From: Silene conica
Lineage: Eukaryota > Streptophyta > Magnoliopsida > Caryophyllales > Caryophyllaceae
DNA: 64,000 nt
Reading direction: 5' to 3'
NCBI GenBank assembly: GCA_029255685.2
Contig: CM055315.2
Coordinates: 56,081,181 to 56,145,180 of the forward strand
In this document: in pieces, positions 10,908 to 24,700 of the stretch
How positions within the stretch are numbered: the stretch's first letter is position 1
Layout: every line of letters starts with the position of its first letter
Program-made: the position numbers and the translations under genes
Notes under the pieces: generated by a model
Told to the model about the DNA's origin: nothing
The model's database searches: none
What the model saw: the letters and a program-made list of their open reading frames with translations, nothing else

Positions 10908-13900
10908 CTACAACTTAGGAACACATCTAATTCCCATAGAATTAATGTGCCCTTCATGCTTATCACGTGGTAATGCTTTAGTAAGAGGATCAGCTATGTT
11001 GTCATCCGTAGCGATCTTATCAATAAATATCTCCTTTTTCTCCACGTAATCTCTGATTAGATGAGCTTTCCGTTGTACATGTCTAACATTATTGCTAGAC
11101 TTATGCTCCTTAGCTTGGAAGATGGCACCTTTATTGTCACAATAAACGGTGATCGGGTCATTCGAACTAGGCACTACTGATAGTCCTTGTAAGAATTGAC
11201 GCATCCATATTGCTTCCTTAGCTGCTTCTGAAGCGGCATAGTACTCGGACTCAGTTGTAGAATCTGCTGTAACACTTTGTTTAGAACTTTTCCAACTGAC
11301 AGTAGCGCCATTAAGAGTAAAAACGAATCCAGACTGAGATTTCAAGTCGTCTCGATCCGTTTGGAAGCTAGCATCTGTGTAACCAGTTGCACAGAGCGTC
11401 GAGTCGCCTCCATAAGTCAATCCCCAATCTTTAGTCCCCCGTAGGTACTTAAGAATGTTTTTCACGGCCATCTAGTGTTGTTCACCTGGATGAGCTTGGA
11501 GTCGACTCGTCATACTTAATGCATATGCAACGTCTGGACGTGTGCATATCATGACATACATGATCGATCCTATAGCCGAAACATAAGGAATCCGACTCAT
11601 GCGCTCTTTCTCTTCCAATGTCTTAGCTTCTTGAGACTTGCTCAAGTGAAGCCCAGTAGCCATAGGAAGGAACCCTTTCTTGGAGTTCGTCATGCTGAAT
11701 CTCTCTAGAATCTTATTTATATAAGACTCCTGATTGAGAGACAACATCCGTCGTGATCTATCCCTGTAGATATGGATGCCCAAATTTCTCTGTGCCTCTC
11801 CCAGATCTTTCATCTGGAAATGGTTTTTCAACCATGCTTTAACCGAAGATAGGAGAGGTATGTCATTCCCAATCAAGAGTATGTCATCGACATACAGTAC
11901 TAGGAAGACAATCTTGCTCCCACTCGACTTGATATAGAGACATGGTTCCTCGACTAATCGAATGAACCCATTCTCTTTTATTAATTGGTCGAAGCGATGA
12001 TTCCAACTCCGTGATGCTTGCTTAAGTCAATAAATGGAACGCTTAAGCTTGCAAACCTTCTTAGGATGTTCTGGATCAATAAAACCTTCGGGCTGTACCT
12101 TGTACAACTCTTCCTCCAAATAACCGTTTAAGAAGGCGATTTTAACGTCCATTTGCCAGATTTTATAGTCATGAAATGCGGTGATCGCTAAGATAATCGA
12201 AATGGAACGTAGCATGACTACGGGTGCAAAGATCTCATCGTAGTGCAAGCCTGGCACTTGGGTGAAACCTTTAGCAACTAGTCTTGCCTTGTGGATATCT
12301 TGTTGTCCTTCCACGACATGCTTTATCTTGTAAAGCCATTTGCATTGAAGGGGGTGTACCTTTGCAGGTAGGTCCACAAGATCCCACGCGTTGTTCTCAT
12401 ACATGGAGCCCATCTCGGATTGCATGGCTTCTAGCCATAGCTTTGAGTCAGAACTAGTCATGGCACCTTTATAGGTTGTGGGTTCATTACCCTCTAGGAG
12501 TAAGATGTCATCTATGTCATGTTCCTCGAACATACCAATGTATCTGTCCGGAGGAATAGAGACTCTTCCCGACCTCCTAGGTTCCTCAGGAATATCTACC
12601 GCAGCCGAGGTTGAAGGAACTGTTTCCTCCAATGGTTGCTCGGTAGTTGGTTTTTGAATCTCCGATAAATCGAAGGTTCTATTACTCGACTTGTTCTCGA
12701 GAAATTCTTTCTCTAAGAATATGGCACTAGCTGCAACAAAAACATGTTGGTCGGTTGACGAGTAGAAGTAATGACCAAAAGTTCCTTTTGGATAGCCTAT
12801 AAAGTATGTCTTGATCGATCGCGGGCCGAGCTTATCCTCGTGTATCCACTTGACATAAGCCTCGCAGCTCCAAACCCGAATAAAGGACAAGTTGGGGACC
12901 GTTCCCTTCCATAACTCGTATGGAGTCTTGTCAACAGCTTTAGACGGACTTCGGTTAAGTATTAGAGCGGCTGACAAAAGAGCATAGCCCCACAATGAAT
13001 CAGGCACAACGGTGTGACTCATCATGGATCGAACCATATCTAGTAGAGTTCGATATCTCCGTTCGGACACACCATTTAATTAACTGTGGTGTTCCAGGTG
13101 GAGTCAACTGCAGAACAATGCCACAGTCTTTAAGGTGTTGATCAAACTCGTGAGAAAGATACTCGCCACCACGATCAGATCGTAGTGCTTTATCTTTCTT
13201 CCCAGTTGGTTCTGTACCCGATTCTGGTATTCTTTGAACTAGTCAAAGGATTCACTTTTATGTTTCATTATGTAGACATAGCCATATCTACTCAAATCAT
13301 CCGTGAAAGTGATGAAATACCTATAGCCTTCTCGTGCGTTGATCGACATAGGGCCACATACATCCGTATGTATGAGTCCTAATAGGTCGGCAGCGCGCAT
13401 TCCAACACCTTTGAAGAAAATACGAGTCATCTTACCGATGAGACATGATTTACACGTGCCATATGATTCGAAATCAAAAGCCGAGATAGCTCCATTCTGT
13501 ATGAGCTGTTTTACGCGTTTCTCATTTATATGTCCCATACGGCAGTGCCATAGGTAAGTTTGATCTTTGTCACCAACCTTTAATCTCTTGTTATTCACGT
13601 GTAATATTTCGGTGGTTTGATCTAAAACATAAATTCCATTCATGGAAACTGCCTTGCCATAAATCATATTGTGTAACGAGAAAATACAGCTATTGTTCTC
13701 TATTAGAAATGAAAAACCGAGTTTGTCAAGTGCAGAAACAGAAATAATGTTTTTGGATAAACTAGGAACATAATAACAGTTATACAAAGATAACTCGAAT
13801 CCACTTGGAAGCTGGATCGCGTATGTTCCCCTCGAGACTGCAGCAACTCGTGCTCCATTCCCGATACGCTGGTCAACCTCACCCTTTATGAGGGGCTCTT

Positions 13901-14549
13901 GGTTTCGGAGGCCCTGCACATGATTACACAGATGAGAACCACAACCAGTATCTAATACCCAACTTCCGTAACTTGCATGGTTAATCTCAATCATGTGAAT
14001 AAAAGAAGAAGAAGACATACCAACAGGAGTAACGCGACCTGCCTTAATGTCCGCACGATACACGAGGCACGTGCGCCTCCAATGCCCAGTCTTGTGGCAA
14101 TGGTGGCATTCCATGCTAGTATCCTTACTCTTTGTCTTACCCTGTGAGTTGCTCGACTCACTGGGCCCACTCTTAGCAAATCCCGACTTCTTGAACTTAG
14201 GCTTACCTACCACTAGGTCGCCTTGAGCTTTAGCTTTCCCTTTACCTTTACCCTTACTGGAGATCATGAGAACATCCCGCTTCACGCTCCCACTTAATTT
14301 CAGATCCTTCTCGGTCTGTACGAGAAGGGAGTGGAGCTCATGAGGAGTCTTCTTCATGTCGTTCATGTAATAGTTGGCCCTAAAGAGGGCGAACCCATCA
14401 TGAAGCGAATGAAGCATTCGATCAATGATTATGTTCTCACTGATCTTTCAGTTTAGGGCCTCCAGTTTCTCGATATTCTCAATCATGTTGAGAATATGTG
14501 GGCTAACAGCTTGGCCCTTCTGGAGTTTCGCTTCAAAGAAGCGACATGT
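10908..14549 (-). pseudogene. Element 1 gag-pol remnant (Copia)
   Basis: Read on the minus strand, the parts come in Copia order. The gag C-terminal part and zinc knuckle (CHHCHKTGHWRRTC) are near 14060-14120. The protease motif (VLDTGCGSHLC) is near 13925-13960, the GAG-pre-integrase region (LWHCRMGHINEKRV) near 13490-13560, and the integrase core (IHTDVCGPM, ITFTDDLSRYGYVY) near 13270-13390. RT follows at roughly 11500-12330 (KARLVAKGFTQ, QMDVKIAFLNG), and RNase H at about 10930-11470 (DASFQTDRDDLKSQSGFVF, TTESEYYAASEA, HIRDYVEKKEI-like tail). It is a fossil with a few breaks. The remaining N-terminal gag part lies beyond element 2, at 38877-39271. Confidence 0.92.
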
Positions 14550-14554
14550 ATGCT

Positions 14555-15805
14555 TGAAAGGTTTTTAGTTACTCATAAACTAATATTTAGTCATACTAAC
14601 AAAATACTTTAATTAAAATTTTAATTAACTTATAAAGTGATCTTATGCATGCTAATATAATGCGGAAATGGGAGAAATTTCGAGTCCTTACACTCGGTCC
14701 AAATGCTAGCAAGGATGATCCTCCAATGTTCAACAAGAACACCTCCTCCAAGATGCACCAAGACAATCCCTTAACCAACCGAAATCTTGTATGTGCTAGA
14801 CTAGAAATTGATTTTCCTTAAACTATTCGAATCTCTCTAATTAGAATATCAATACTAATATTATATCTTATTATTATTAGTATTGTTATTATTATCTCAC
14901 AATAATAATATTTGAGATTTTTATGTTTTTCTTACCTTAGAAAAATTATGCAAGCATTAGGAATGAATTGAATTTGTGAGCATCTTACAAATATAAAGAG
15001 TGATGCTTGGGTTGAGGTGAGGCCGGGCATGGGAACACACAAGGGAGACAAGTTCTCTAACCCATGCAACTTAGGGTGGCCTAGATAGTGTTCCCAAGAC
15101 ACATGCCTTTAAACATGATGATTAAAGTGTATTTAACACACACTAATCATCCTCACCTACATCCACTTAGCCGCCCATTTTATCATAAAATGGATTCCAT
15201 TTTACAACATTGTCAATTGTATAATTTGTATAAAATTGTGACATCTTATATGTCACAATGTAATACAATACAATTATTTTATCTTAAAATATATATATAA
15301 ATATTTATCGTATAAATATTATAATTAAATAAATCCTATTTATTAATTGACAAGTAATTCGAAATTACAATTGTAAAATGATTATTTATAATTATCGTCA
15401 ATACGATTTACATCCTTTGTGTTAATTATAACCCAATTCATTCTAATTACGATATGATAAAATATCGTTCAATGTTTAATAATTGACACGTTTCAATTTT
15501 AAACATAAATCTTACAATAAGATTTAACCTCTGATTTCTCGATATACGAGTTTAAGGAATATGATCAAATCGTATCAATATATATTTGATCATTTTATCA
15601 ATTAAGGGAATTGTCCTAAAGGTGTGACCTAAATGGATCAACTGACCACCACCGTCATACGACAGTAATGTCAAACTCTAGCTAGCCAATCATTACCGAT
15701 TAATGTTGGTCAGTTGACTAATATAAATCGTATCATCCCTTTCGCATTCTCGTCATGAGATTTAATTACGTGATCGCACTATTGTTGAGGACACATTTCC
15801 CAACA
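14555..15805 (-). repeat. 3' LTR of element 2
   Basis: This LTR is 1,251 bp and starts TGAAAGG and ends CCCAACA on the plus strand. It is repeated directly at 37620-38876. The two differ by a short ATT microsatellite indel and roughly 16 substitutions by eye. Confidence 0.93.
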
Positions 15806-18179
15806 ATCTCCCACTTGTCCTCGACAAGTGTGCGTCACCAATTCTCTTGTCCTATTACAATCTCCCACTCAATGCAAGATGTCTCTCTGAGGTCGTACTT
15901 GCATTCGATCATATCATGAGTGGTTTCCTCGATCTGGAGAATAACTGTTTGACCGGAATTATCTACCATAGATATCTTCCGAGCGTGGCCACGCATTTCC
16001 AGTTAACTTCTCCTCGAGTGGCCTTGAGATTTGAACAACCCTGACAAGGGGTGGACAATTTCTATCGCACTATTTCCTTTGACTAGTCACAGTCAGTCAC
16101 AGCCTGAAGCAATCCCATTTGACTCCAGTTACGAAAAGTCGTAGAAAATGGATCAAGGTTATGCCTAAACTGTACCATCTTGGGAGAGTAGTCTTTAGTC
16201 TAAGAATTGACTCACAAGAATAGTATAGCAGCTCTCGCCACGACCCGACTATTATAAAATTTCCAGAACTCTATAAGCGGTCACTTTACCCGACAGAGTG
16301 TCTCTTGCAGTCTGCCTATGTGATCGACTAGTCATCACATATGACTCTATGGCATTTGAACTTGCCATCAGTCGTCTTACATTCTAGTCGCTTTGAGATG
16401 TCACCTCATGTAAGCGGCTAGGGGCTATACTAAGTCAATCCAGTTCACTTATGAGGTTCAATATTGTCTCTCACAACCCATTTGGATTTCGACAAAGTAT
16501 TTTTCATCTTGAGTTAATCATAACTCAAATGACATTGTCATGCAAAAATAGTCAATACTATTTCATTGCATTTGATGCACGATCATCTATTTGTAATAAT
16601 GTTTTGCGAATAAACCCTTTTATTCATGATTGCAAAACTTTACAAATTTTGGTTTCCTTCCGACTCATATTATCTCACATAATATGATCTTATTTGAGCA
16701 CATATCTAGAACCCATTCTAGATTTTGAGGTTCCTTTCCTGAGGGAAGCTCCCACTGTTATCTTATAACTCGTGACGTATTGATATACTAGAGTGATTAA
16801 GAATCACTCGGAATTATCTAGCCACTTATGTGCTTAAATCTATTTTGTAGTTATTAGTGATTTCATCACTCTTACTATTTTCAAACATCTTGGCTATTTT
16901 ATTAAGGTTATTCATATCTAACCATTTTGAATTCTAATGGGCGACCTTTTATTATCAATATAATAAACATTCCCGTAAAGCTCCATCATCATATGATATA
17001 AGGTATTTGTTCATCTAGAATTTCAAACCTCTTATTCTTTACACCTTAAAGAATCACCCATCCTCTCTAAATGGTAGGCTTAATTCTTTTAATGAACATT
17101 GCTCCCACTAAAATCAATATTACTCGATCTCTTAAATGAACTTTTCATTTCTCGCATGTAAATCTTTTATTTATATCTTGAATCATTATCACCATCACTA
17201 TCCCTATATTGATCTACTTCCATTCAATCAATCATCACCCTCTTTTCATGTCTTCGTTTCCTCGAGACGAATATGACATGATTATTTCCTTATAACTATT
17301 ATTGAGAGAATTGAGATGATTTCTTCTCTTTTATCTTATAAATTTAGAAAAATCATCAATTAAGGAACCGGTCTTTCCTCCCGTATAGATAGATGATTTC
17401 TCCTCTATTATCTTATAATCTTTAAAAAATCATTATCTCAAGGAGCCGATATTCCTTCCGAATTCATACGGGGTTTCATGTCTCCTCTCTTTGAAACAAT
17501 GAACATAAAGAACCTTTCTTCGAGTGTTCTCCCGTAGTTTCTTCAGTGTCCTCTCGTAGTTTCTTCAATTCATTTAGGGCTCTTCTTAAGACTCCCATGT
17601 AGAAATCTTCTCTAAGATCCTTTATTTTTATCATTGGTTTGCGAGCGAAATATTTTCTCCCACTCTATCCTTCTAACAATAACCTTTATTTGTATAAGGA
17701 TAGCTATTTCGTTTAACCAATGCATATGAATGTTTGAAGTTTTATAGGTGTGATGTATACATTCTCATTTTCACTTAAAATGATCATCGTATAATGAATT
17801 AATGATTTCTTAATTTGATTGAAAGTATCTCATGGGGTGTAGTTCTCCGTTTTAATCAACACTTTGATTGTTATATTGACCGTATCAATGTTTATTTCGT
17901 GATGAAATCACTATTATTCATGTTTTAACAAGGTATGCAATTTATTTTAGAAATCAAGAAATTGATTAAGAACAAAAGTAGTGACTCGGGTTGAAAACCA
18001 AGTCACCAATATCCAAAATTACAACCATTGTTGTAGGATTTTAATCCTTGTCTTACAAGAAAATAAATTGTTCCATAAATAAAATGCAAAATATGAAAGA
18101 AAACGATATGAAAATTAGAGCCTCGCTCTTCAAGTCTTCGATCAATTGGATGCTACCGTAGCCATCCAAGTAAGGAACC
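15806..18179 (-). other. Element 2 3' non-coding region
   Basis: This is a gene-free region between gag and the 3' LTR. The first ~680 bp keep the blocks shared with elements 1 and 3 (ctcccactcaatg, gtggtttcc-tcga, ctcctcgagtggcc, ccagttacga, cagttcactt). Further in, the word ctcccact (AGTGGGAG on the sense strand) recurs near 16750, 17102 and 17660. No pol sequence was recognised. Confidence 0.75.
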
Positions 18180-18938
18180 TCATGCTTCCTTCTCCTTGCC
18201 CTTATCGTTATTAGGAGGTGACCCTTTAAAACATTTAAAAAGGGTAAATATCAACACATTTGTATCACTATACATAAGTTGATAAATGACATGAATTATA
18301 AACGAGAATTATTACCTACGGCGGTTGCCTTCCCATTTTTGAGATCGCTTAAGTATTTGGGGCAATTACTCTTCCAATGACCGATCCTCGTGCAATAGTG
18401 GCACTTGTCTTTGGATTTTGAAGACGAGGTGGAAGCGCCTTTCGAAAAGGTCTTTTCTTTGGTCGCCTTGGGCTTGAACGTTTTCTTGCCCTTGCCTTTA
18501 GAGGCATTCCTTCTGAAGCTTGTCTTCCCTTTCTTATCGATGTTCAAAACATCCTTGGTGGAACTTTCATGAAGTCCCATGTCCCTTTCGGCTTGGACAA
18601 GCATCTTATGCAACTCATCCAACGTGGTCTCTTGGTTTCGCATATTAAAATTCACCCGGAATTGAGCATACGATTTGACCTTATTGAGCGAGTGAAGAAC
18701 TCGGTCAATTATAAGAGAGTCGGGAACATCAACGTCTTGCGCTTTTAGAGTCTCCGCAAGCTCAACGAGTTTGAGCACATGAGGGCTTATCTTTTGCCCT
18801 TCCTTCAAGGTGATGTCGAAGACGGCGGAAGCCGCCTCATATTGAATCACCCTTGGAGTTTGCGAAAACATGGTCGCAAGCTTGGTGTAAATCTCATACG
18901 ATGTGGTCAACTTAATCATACTCCTTTGGAGATCCGGC
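18180..18938 (-). pseudogene. Element 2 gag, C-terminal part (split by element 3)
   Basis: The minus-strand open frame from 18938 down to 18296 encodes most of a Copia gag: a UBN2-like region (TSYEIYTKLATMF, EGQKISPHVLKLVE, VRVLHSL-type block, FNMRNQETTLDELHKMLVQAERDMGL), a basic stretch, and a zinc knuckle (CHYCTRIGHWKSNC). A candidate short intron at 18224-18315 begins at AG|GTAATA just after the knuckle. A short lysine-rich tail would follow at 18180-18223. The N-terminal part lies at 29708-29978, on the other side of element 3. The copy is a fossil. Confidence 0.88.
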
Positions 18939-21716
18939 TGTTGGAAACTAAGTTCCACATTTTATACTCAAATCTAATATGAGTTTTGTTTCTTTAAGTT
19001 TAGGTCATAAAACTTAAATGGATCTTATGCATGCAAGATGATATCATAAGATGAGATAGTCCTTACATTGGTTTTAGAAGGTTTATACTCAATAATCACC
19101 TATTAATTGAGTCTTCAAGCCACCGAAATTACCCTTAAACGATCTAACAAAAATCGTCTCCTAAAGGTGCGTATCAAGGACCCGATCTCAAACCAACACA
19201 ATTTTTGTTACTAGAAAAATTGCATTAGTAAACTAGAAATATTAATAATATTACCCTTAATATTATTAGTATTGGAAATAATTAATTTTCTTAGAAAACT
19301 ATTTTACTAAAGAAAATGGAGAGAATAAGTTGTAGTATGTGTATGTGTGTAAGCATCAACTTAACTCTTGTCAAGTGAGTAGTGTGGTGTATTTAAGAGC
19401 AAAATATGCTCACAATTGTGAGCACATGGCCGGCCCTCTCACCCACATAAGGCCAATGCATGGCTTCTTCCTCTTACACAAAAGCTCATAAGATGCCTTA
19501 CACCTAAGGCTAGGTATGTAAGCTGAAGAGTCTATTGATATGATATACTCAAGAAGGGGGGGGGGGGGGGGGGGTTGAATTGAGTATGCCTTCTTTTCGG
19601 AATCTTCTTCGATGTGTGTGTAGTTGTATGATGATCGTTGAGTAGAGCAATAATAAAGTAGAGACACGATATTTTTGAAGTGGTTCAGTCTCACACTATG
19701 AGACCTACGTCCACTATTCTCGATTAATAAAATTAGTACCAACTCTGGATTACAATTTTATCAACCCTACTCGTGCGACTTTGATGTTAGTCACAACTCA
19801 ATCTAGATACCGTTAAATATCTAGCTACGACAAATACCGTTAAATATTTGTCTTACAACGAGTACCGCTAAATACTCAATCTATCTTACGTAAATAAGAT
19901 AAAGTCTTCAATGTTTTCTTGGTGTCACAATCTTGAATGAATAAGATCAATGCTTGAGCACTTGAATCTTGAATCGGATATGACAATTAAAAGCTCGAAC
20001 TTGAAGAATATGACCGACGGCTCTCTCTCGATATGCGTGAATGTGTGTTGTGTATTTCGTGTCTTTTAATGTCTCATAGGTAGTCTATTTATATAGAATA
20101 TGTATCTAGGTAATTTAAACCCTAGATGATTTAGGAATATTACTTAAACTAGAATACTAGTCTTTTAGTAATACTACCTTAAATCTAATCTTAATATATT
20201 TAGGAAAGATTTAATAATATACTATGTGTATTATATAAGGAATTAATTTCCTAATTCATATTTAGGAAAGATCTTTATATAATAAACAATTAGTATCCTT
20301 ATTAAATCAACTTCCTAAATCATGTCAAAGATAATAAAATATATTACCATAATATAATCTTAGTTAGTTTAGGACATTAAATAAATACATAATATTTATT
20401 TAAATAAATCCTTACACGATTTATAGAAACGTGACATGTTACACGTTTTCCAAAAATCGAAACAAACCAAATCTTAGATTATATTTTGACAATTAAAATC
20501 ATATAAAAAATCTTTAGTTTATTTTAGTAATAAATAATTATCTCATAAGACAATTATTTATTTCTTATTTAACTAAAAGATATTTTATATAATCCTATTA
20601 AGATTAACAATTCCATATTTAAAATAGAATACCATTGAACCACTAATACTACACGACACAAATTAGGAAACAATTGTTTCAACTAAAACACACATAAGTC
20701 TTGATCATTTCTTCATGATATAGAGTTATAGCTACTGGCTATAACTAGAACCAATCTTGTACTAAAGCTATAGTTGACGAATATAACTTTAGTTCATTAT
20801 GCGCGCTTGAGATCTTCTATCAATCTTCGACTTAGTCAATTCATTGAGTAACATGCTTGAATCTTTTATACTTGATTGATTAGATCTTCTTACTAATGTT
20901 CTGTACACTTAGCACACGATTATACATACGAGTATATAATATATAAATAGCTAGACTTGTCATTATCAAAACATAAACATATATACTATATATATATTTG
21001 AATATATGGTTCAACATTTTTTTCGTAATGTGTAAGAGTAGTCTTACAATATCACAACAACACACTACCTCACTAACCCACATCACACGGTTAAAAGAGT
21101 GCAAAATGGACTCCATTTTATCTTTGTCAATTGTGTTAATTTGTAACATGTCACATATGTTCCATAACACATGACTCAATTTGTTAATTATGCAATTTTA
21201 ACTATTAAAATTCACAATTTACAAATTTATTACATTTAAATAATTACACTAATAATTTCGAAATTATTATTGTATAAAAATGTAATGTCATAATTTAATT
21301 ACAACTCTTTGTAATTTTATGATCAACCGTGTTTATTCTCAATTTAATCGTTTCCCAAACGAATAAATAAAAACCGAGTAATAAAACAATTTTATTACTT
21401 TAACTATCATTATTATAATCCCATTAAAAATATTCGTCATATAAAATTATTTCCAAAATTTCCAGTTATTGATTAATTTGTATCTAATACAATATTAATC
21501 AATTATTCCATTGAGACGGAATTCCCTAAAGATATGACCTTAAGGGATCAACTGATCACCACCATCATATGACGATAATGTCAAACTCTAGACAGCCAAT
21601 CATTATCGATAAATGTTGATCAGTTGACTTTAAAAGAGTAACACTCCCAGTTGTGTTTCATTCAAATGAGTTTTAATTTCGTCAACACACTATTGTCGAG
21701 GACACTTCCTCCAACA
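18939..21716 (-). repeat. 3' LTR of element 3 (contains a solo LTR)
   Basis: It starts TGTTGGAAAC and ends CCAACA. The 2,778 bp length is the 1,286 bp of the partner LTR (28422-29707) plus about 1,492 bp, namely the solo LTR at 19536-21015 and a short filler. Confidence 0.93.
19536..21015 (-). mobile_element. Solo Sirevirus-type LTR inside element 3's LTR
   Basis: This 1,480 bp unit closely matches the LTR at 58290-59773, from TGATATGATATAC to GGTTCAACA. It includes the same run of G near its start (19 G at 19556-19574). The host LTR continues on both sides. No clean TSD was seen. About 11 bp (gaagagtctat, 19525-19535) at the left side are absent from the partner LTR and look like filler. 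Confidence 0.88.
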
Positions 21717-24700
21717 ATCTCCCACTTGTCCGAGACAAGTGTGTGTTACCAATTCTCTTGCCCTATTACTATCTCCCACTCAATGCATGGCGTCCTCTAA
21801 GGTCATGCCGGCAATTGATTAAAATCTAGAGTGGTTTATCTCGATCTGGAGTTTATAACTACTGACCGGAATTATCTACCATGGATACCTTCCGAGCGTG
21901 GCCACGCATTTCTAGTTATTATTCTCCTCGAGTGGCCTAGAGATATTTCTCAACCCTGACAAGGGGTGGACAATTCCCAATCGACTTATTCCTTCCGGCT
22001 GGCCACAGCCCATCATAACCCAAAATATGTCCTTATAAACCCCAGTTACGAAGGCGTTAGGACATAAATCAAAGTTAATCTGAAAACTATGCCACCTCAG
22101 AGAACAGTCATTAGTCCAAGAAGTGACTCATGTGAAACACGATAGATGCTCCCGCCACGACCAGGCAGTCTTTCAATAAGAGTACGCCAGAGCTCTATCA
22201 GCGGTCATTAGCCCGACAAATGTATCTTAACATGTCTATGCCTAGGTGATCGATTAGTCATCCCGTATGACTCTATGGCAATTGAACTCGCCATCAATCG
22301 CATCACACATCCGGTTGCATTGAGATGTCACCTCACTTAAGCAACTAGGGGCGTGGTCATGATAATTCAATTCACTTTAATGGGGTTCAATATGGTCTTA
22401 CCATCCCATTTGAATTTTACTTGACCTTTCGTGAGTTATAAATAACTCAAACAATTAGTGGATTACACCATCCAAGTGGTCAACCTTTGAACACCATTTA
22501 ATTTACAATCAGCTTTAGGGTCTCTCGTTTACATCCCTTAAAATTGTAATTATCTCCATTTTGAGTAAACCAGGTTTTCCACGGTTCGTGCGATCGTTCA
22601 CTTTGCGGATCATATCCATACATTGATCTTTCCTCTGAAAGAGACAAGTCATTCTCATGACTAGCGAATAAGATTATGTGCATTGTGTAACTCCCAGCCA
22701 CAGCAATGCCTTTACATAATTTGTGAACTTATACATTTTGTAGAATCTTGTGATGACCATGTAGTTAAAATACAAGTCATTGAGATGCATATTCAATGAA
22801 TATAAGCCAAAGATTATCATAAATCTTTGCTTGGTATCTTGGAACTTGAGTTGTTGCAAACCTTTTACCATACGACTAAGTTATCTTCCAAGATCTTGAA
22901 TTTGTCTTTCATCTTCATTGGAGAATACTTTGACAATTGATCAAGGTTTAATCATTGATTTAAAACCTGCTCTACGGGTTGTCCTGTAAGCGGTGCGCAT
23001 CCACTTTACACGATCATACTAATGGCGGAATCATTAGTGATTTAAGCGTGCAAACAATAGTTCTTAAGGTTCGATATATTTTCATGATCCCATCATGGTT
23101 ATACTATCTTCATCTCCATGAACAACCTTAACACTAACAAGATGTCTTTTATAATCTCAACTAAACATCCCATGTTCAATTAGATTTAATTCATATCAAT
23201 ATGTCATCTAGAACCAAAAACTCGTGTACCTTTCATGAGTATCAATGCTTCATTCCAAACGAGCAATGAGTTGTTTTAGATAACGTTTACTCCCACTAAA
23301 CTCTTGTTCTTGCCTGATTCTGAAGATCCCGAAGTCATACCCATGACTCAATAGCTTCAAATCCTGGAGCGAGAACTCCCACTGAACTTTTCATTTAACC
23401 GTAAATCATAAAGCTCCCACTCAATTCAATGTTCCTTAACATTTAATGAATTGAAATGGTTGGGACTTCAACCATATGTGCTATTAGTCACATCCTTTTC
23501 AAATACCCTTTTGAAAAATGGTTATTGAGTTTACTGAATTCATTCTCAATGAATTACCTTACTACTTTCAACAAAGTTACCCTTAACTTTGTAGACTGCT
23601 GGCATCCACATGTCAACGTATGCTTCTCCCAATAAATCTCATTTATTAGCATGTATGTCTTATAAATTTCATGGTCTTTAGAATTTGCATTGACACATTT
23701 AGATCACCATCTAAATCCAAGAACCCTTTCTTGAGCCTTTGCAAAATCTTTTGAATAATTTTCTTCGAGTGTCCTCCCGTAGTTTCTATAAGAGTCTTTT
23801 CTTATGGTATACAATTTCTGTGTGTAGGAACTTTCAGTTCCCCACATTTATCTTATCTTGTACTGTACGAGGACTATATCATGGATCTTATCCATGTATA
23901 GAATTTTTCCTTACAAACTTCAAGAATTTATCCTTGAAGTATCCTCCAGGGCCGGGGCCGTTGGTATATAAGGCGTAGATTTTTACCAAACCGTAGATCT
24001 TATCCACAACCTTTGGGTTTATCCACAACTTTTGGGATGATAAGGCTTAGAATCTTATCCACAGCCTAATCTACCTTTTACAACCATAAGTTGTAGATTG
24101 CTCTTGGGATATAAGGCGTAGATTTTTACCAAACCGTAGATCTTATCTACAACCTTTGGGCTTATCCACAACTTTTGGGATGATAAGGCGTAGAATCTTA
24201 TCTACAGCCTAATCTACCTTTTACAACTATAAGGTGTAGATTTTCTTAAATCGTAGATCCCATCCACAACTTAATCTTCCTTCTTATCTTTCACATAACC
24301 AAAACACAATAAATCCTACTATTCACTAATAGATCATATCCATTGTGCTAATCAAAATCATTTGCTATTTGTGGACTTTTCAAATTTCTCCCACTCTATC
24401 TTTGTAATAATAATCTCATTTTATTACCAAAGATAGCCACTAATGCCACAAGCAATGACTTTGATGTTGGTTTTTGTGCCCTTATGATTTATCACAGAAA
24501 TTATTCGATTTAAAGCTTAGATAGTTTTGGATGGTTGACAACTTTTCTTCTTAATTGAGTTCTAAACTTAATTTGATTTTGATTTGATTTAAATTGGGTA
24601 TCCTATACCAATTTGGCTTCAATGGTCATACATTGAAATTTCATAATCAATTCTATTTTATGTTTAAGATTTGCAAGTGTATGTTAAACTAAACAAGAAC

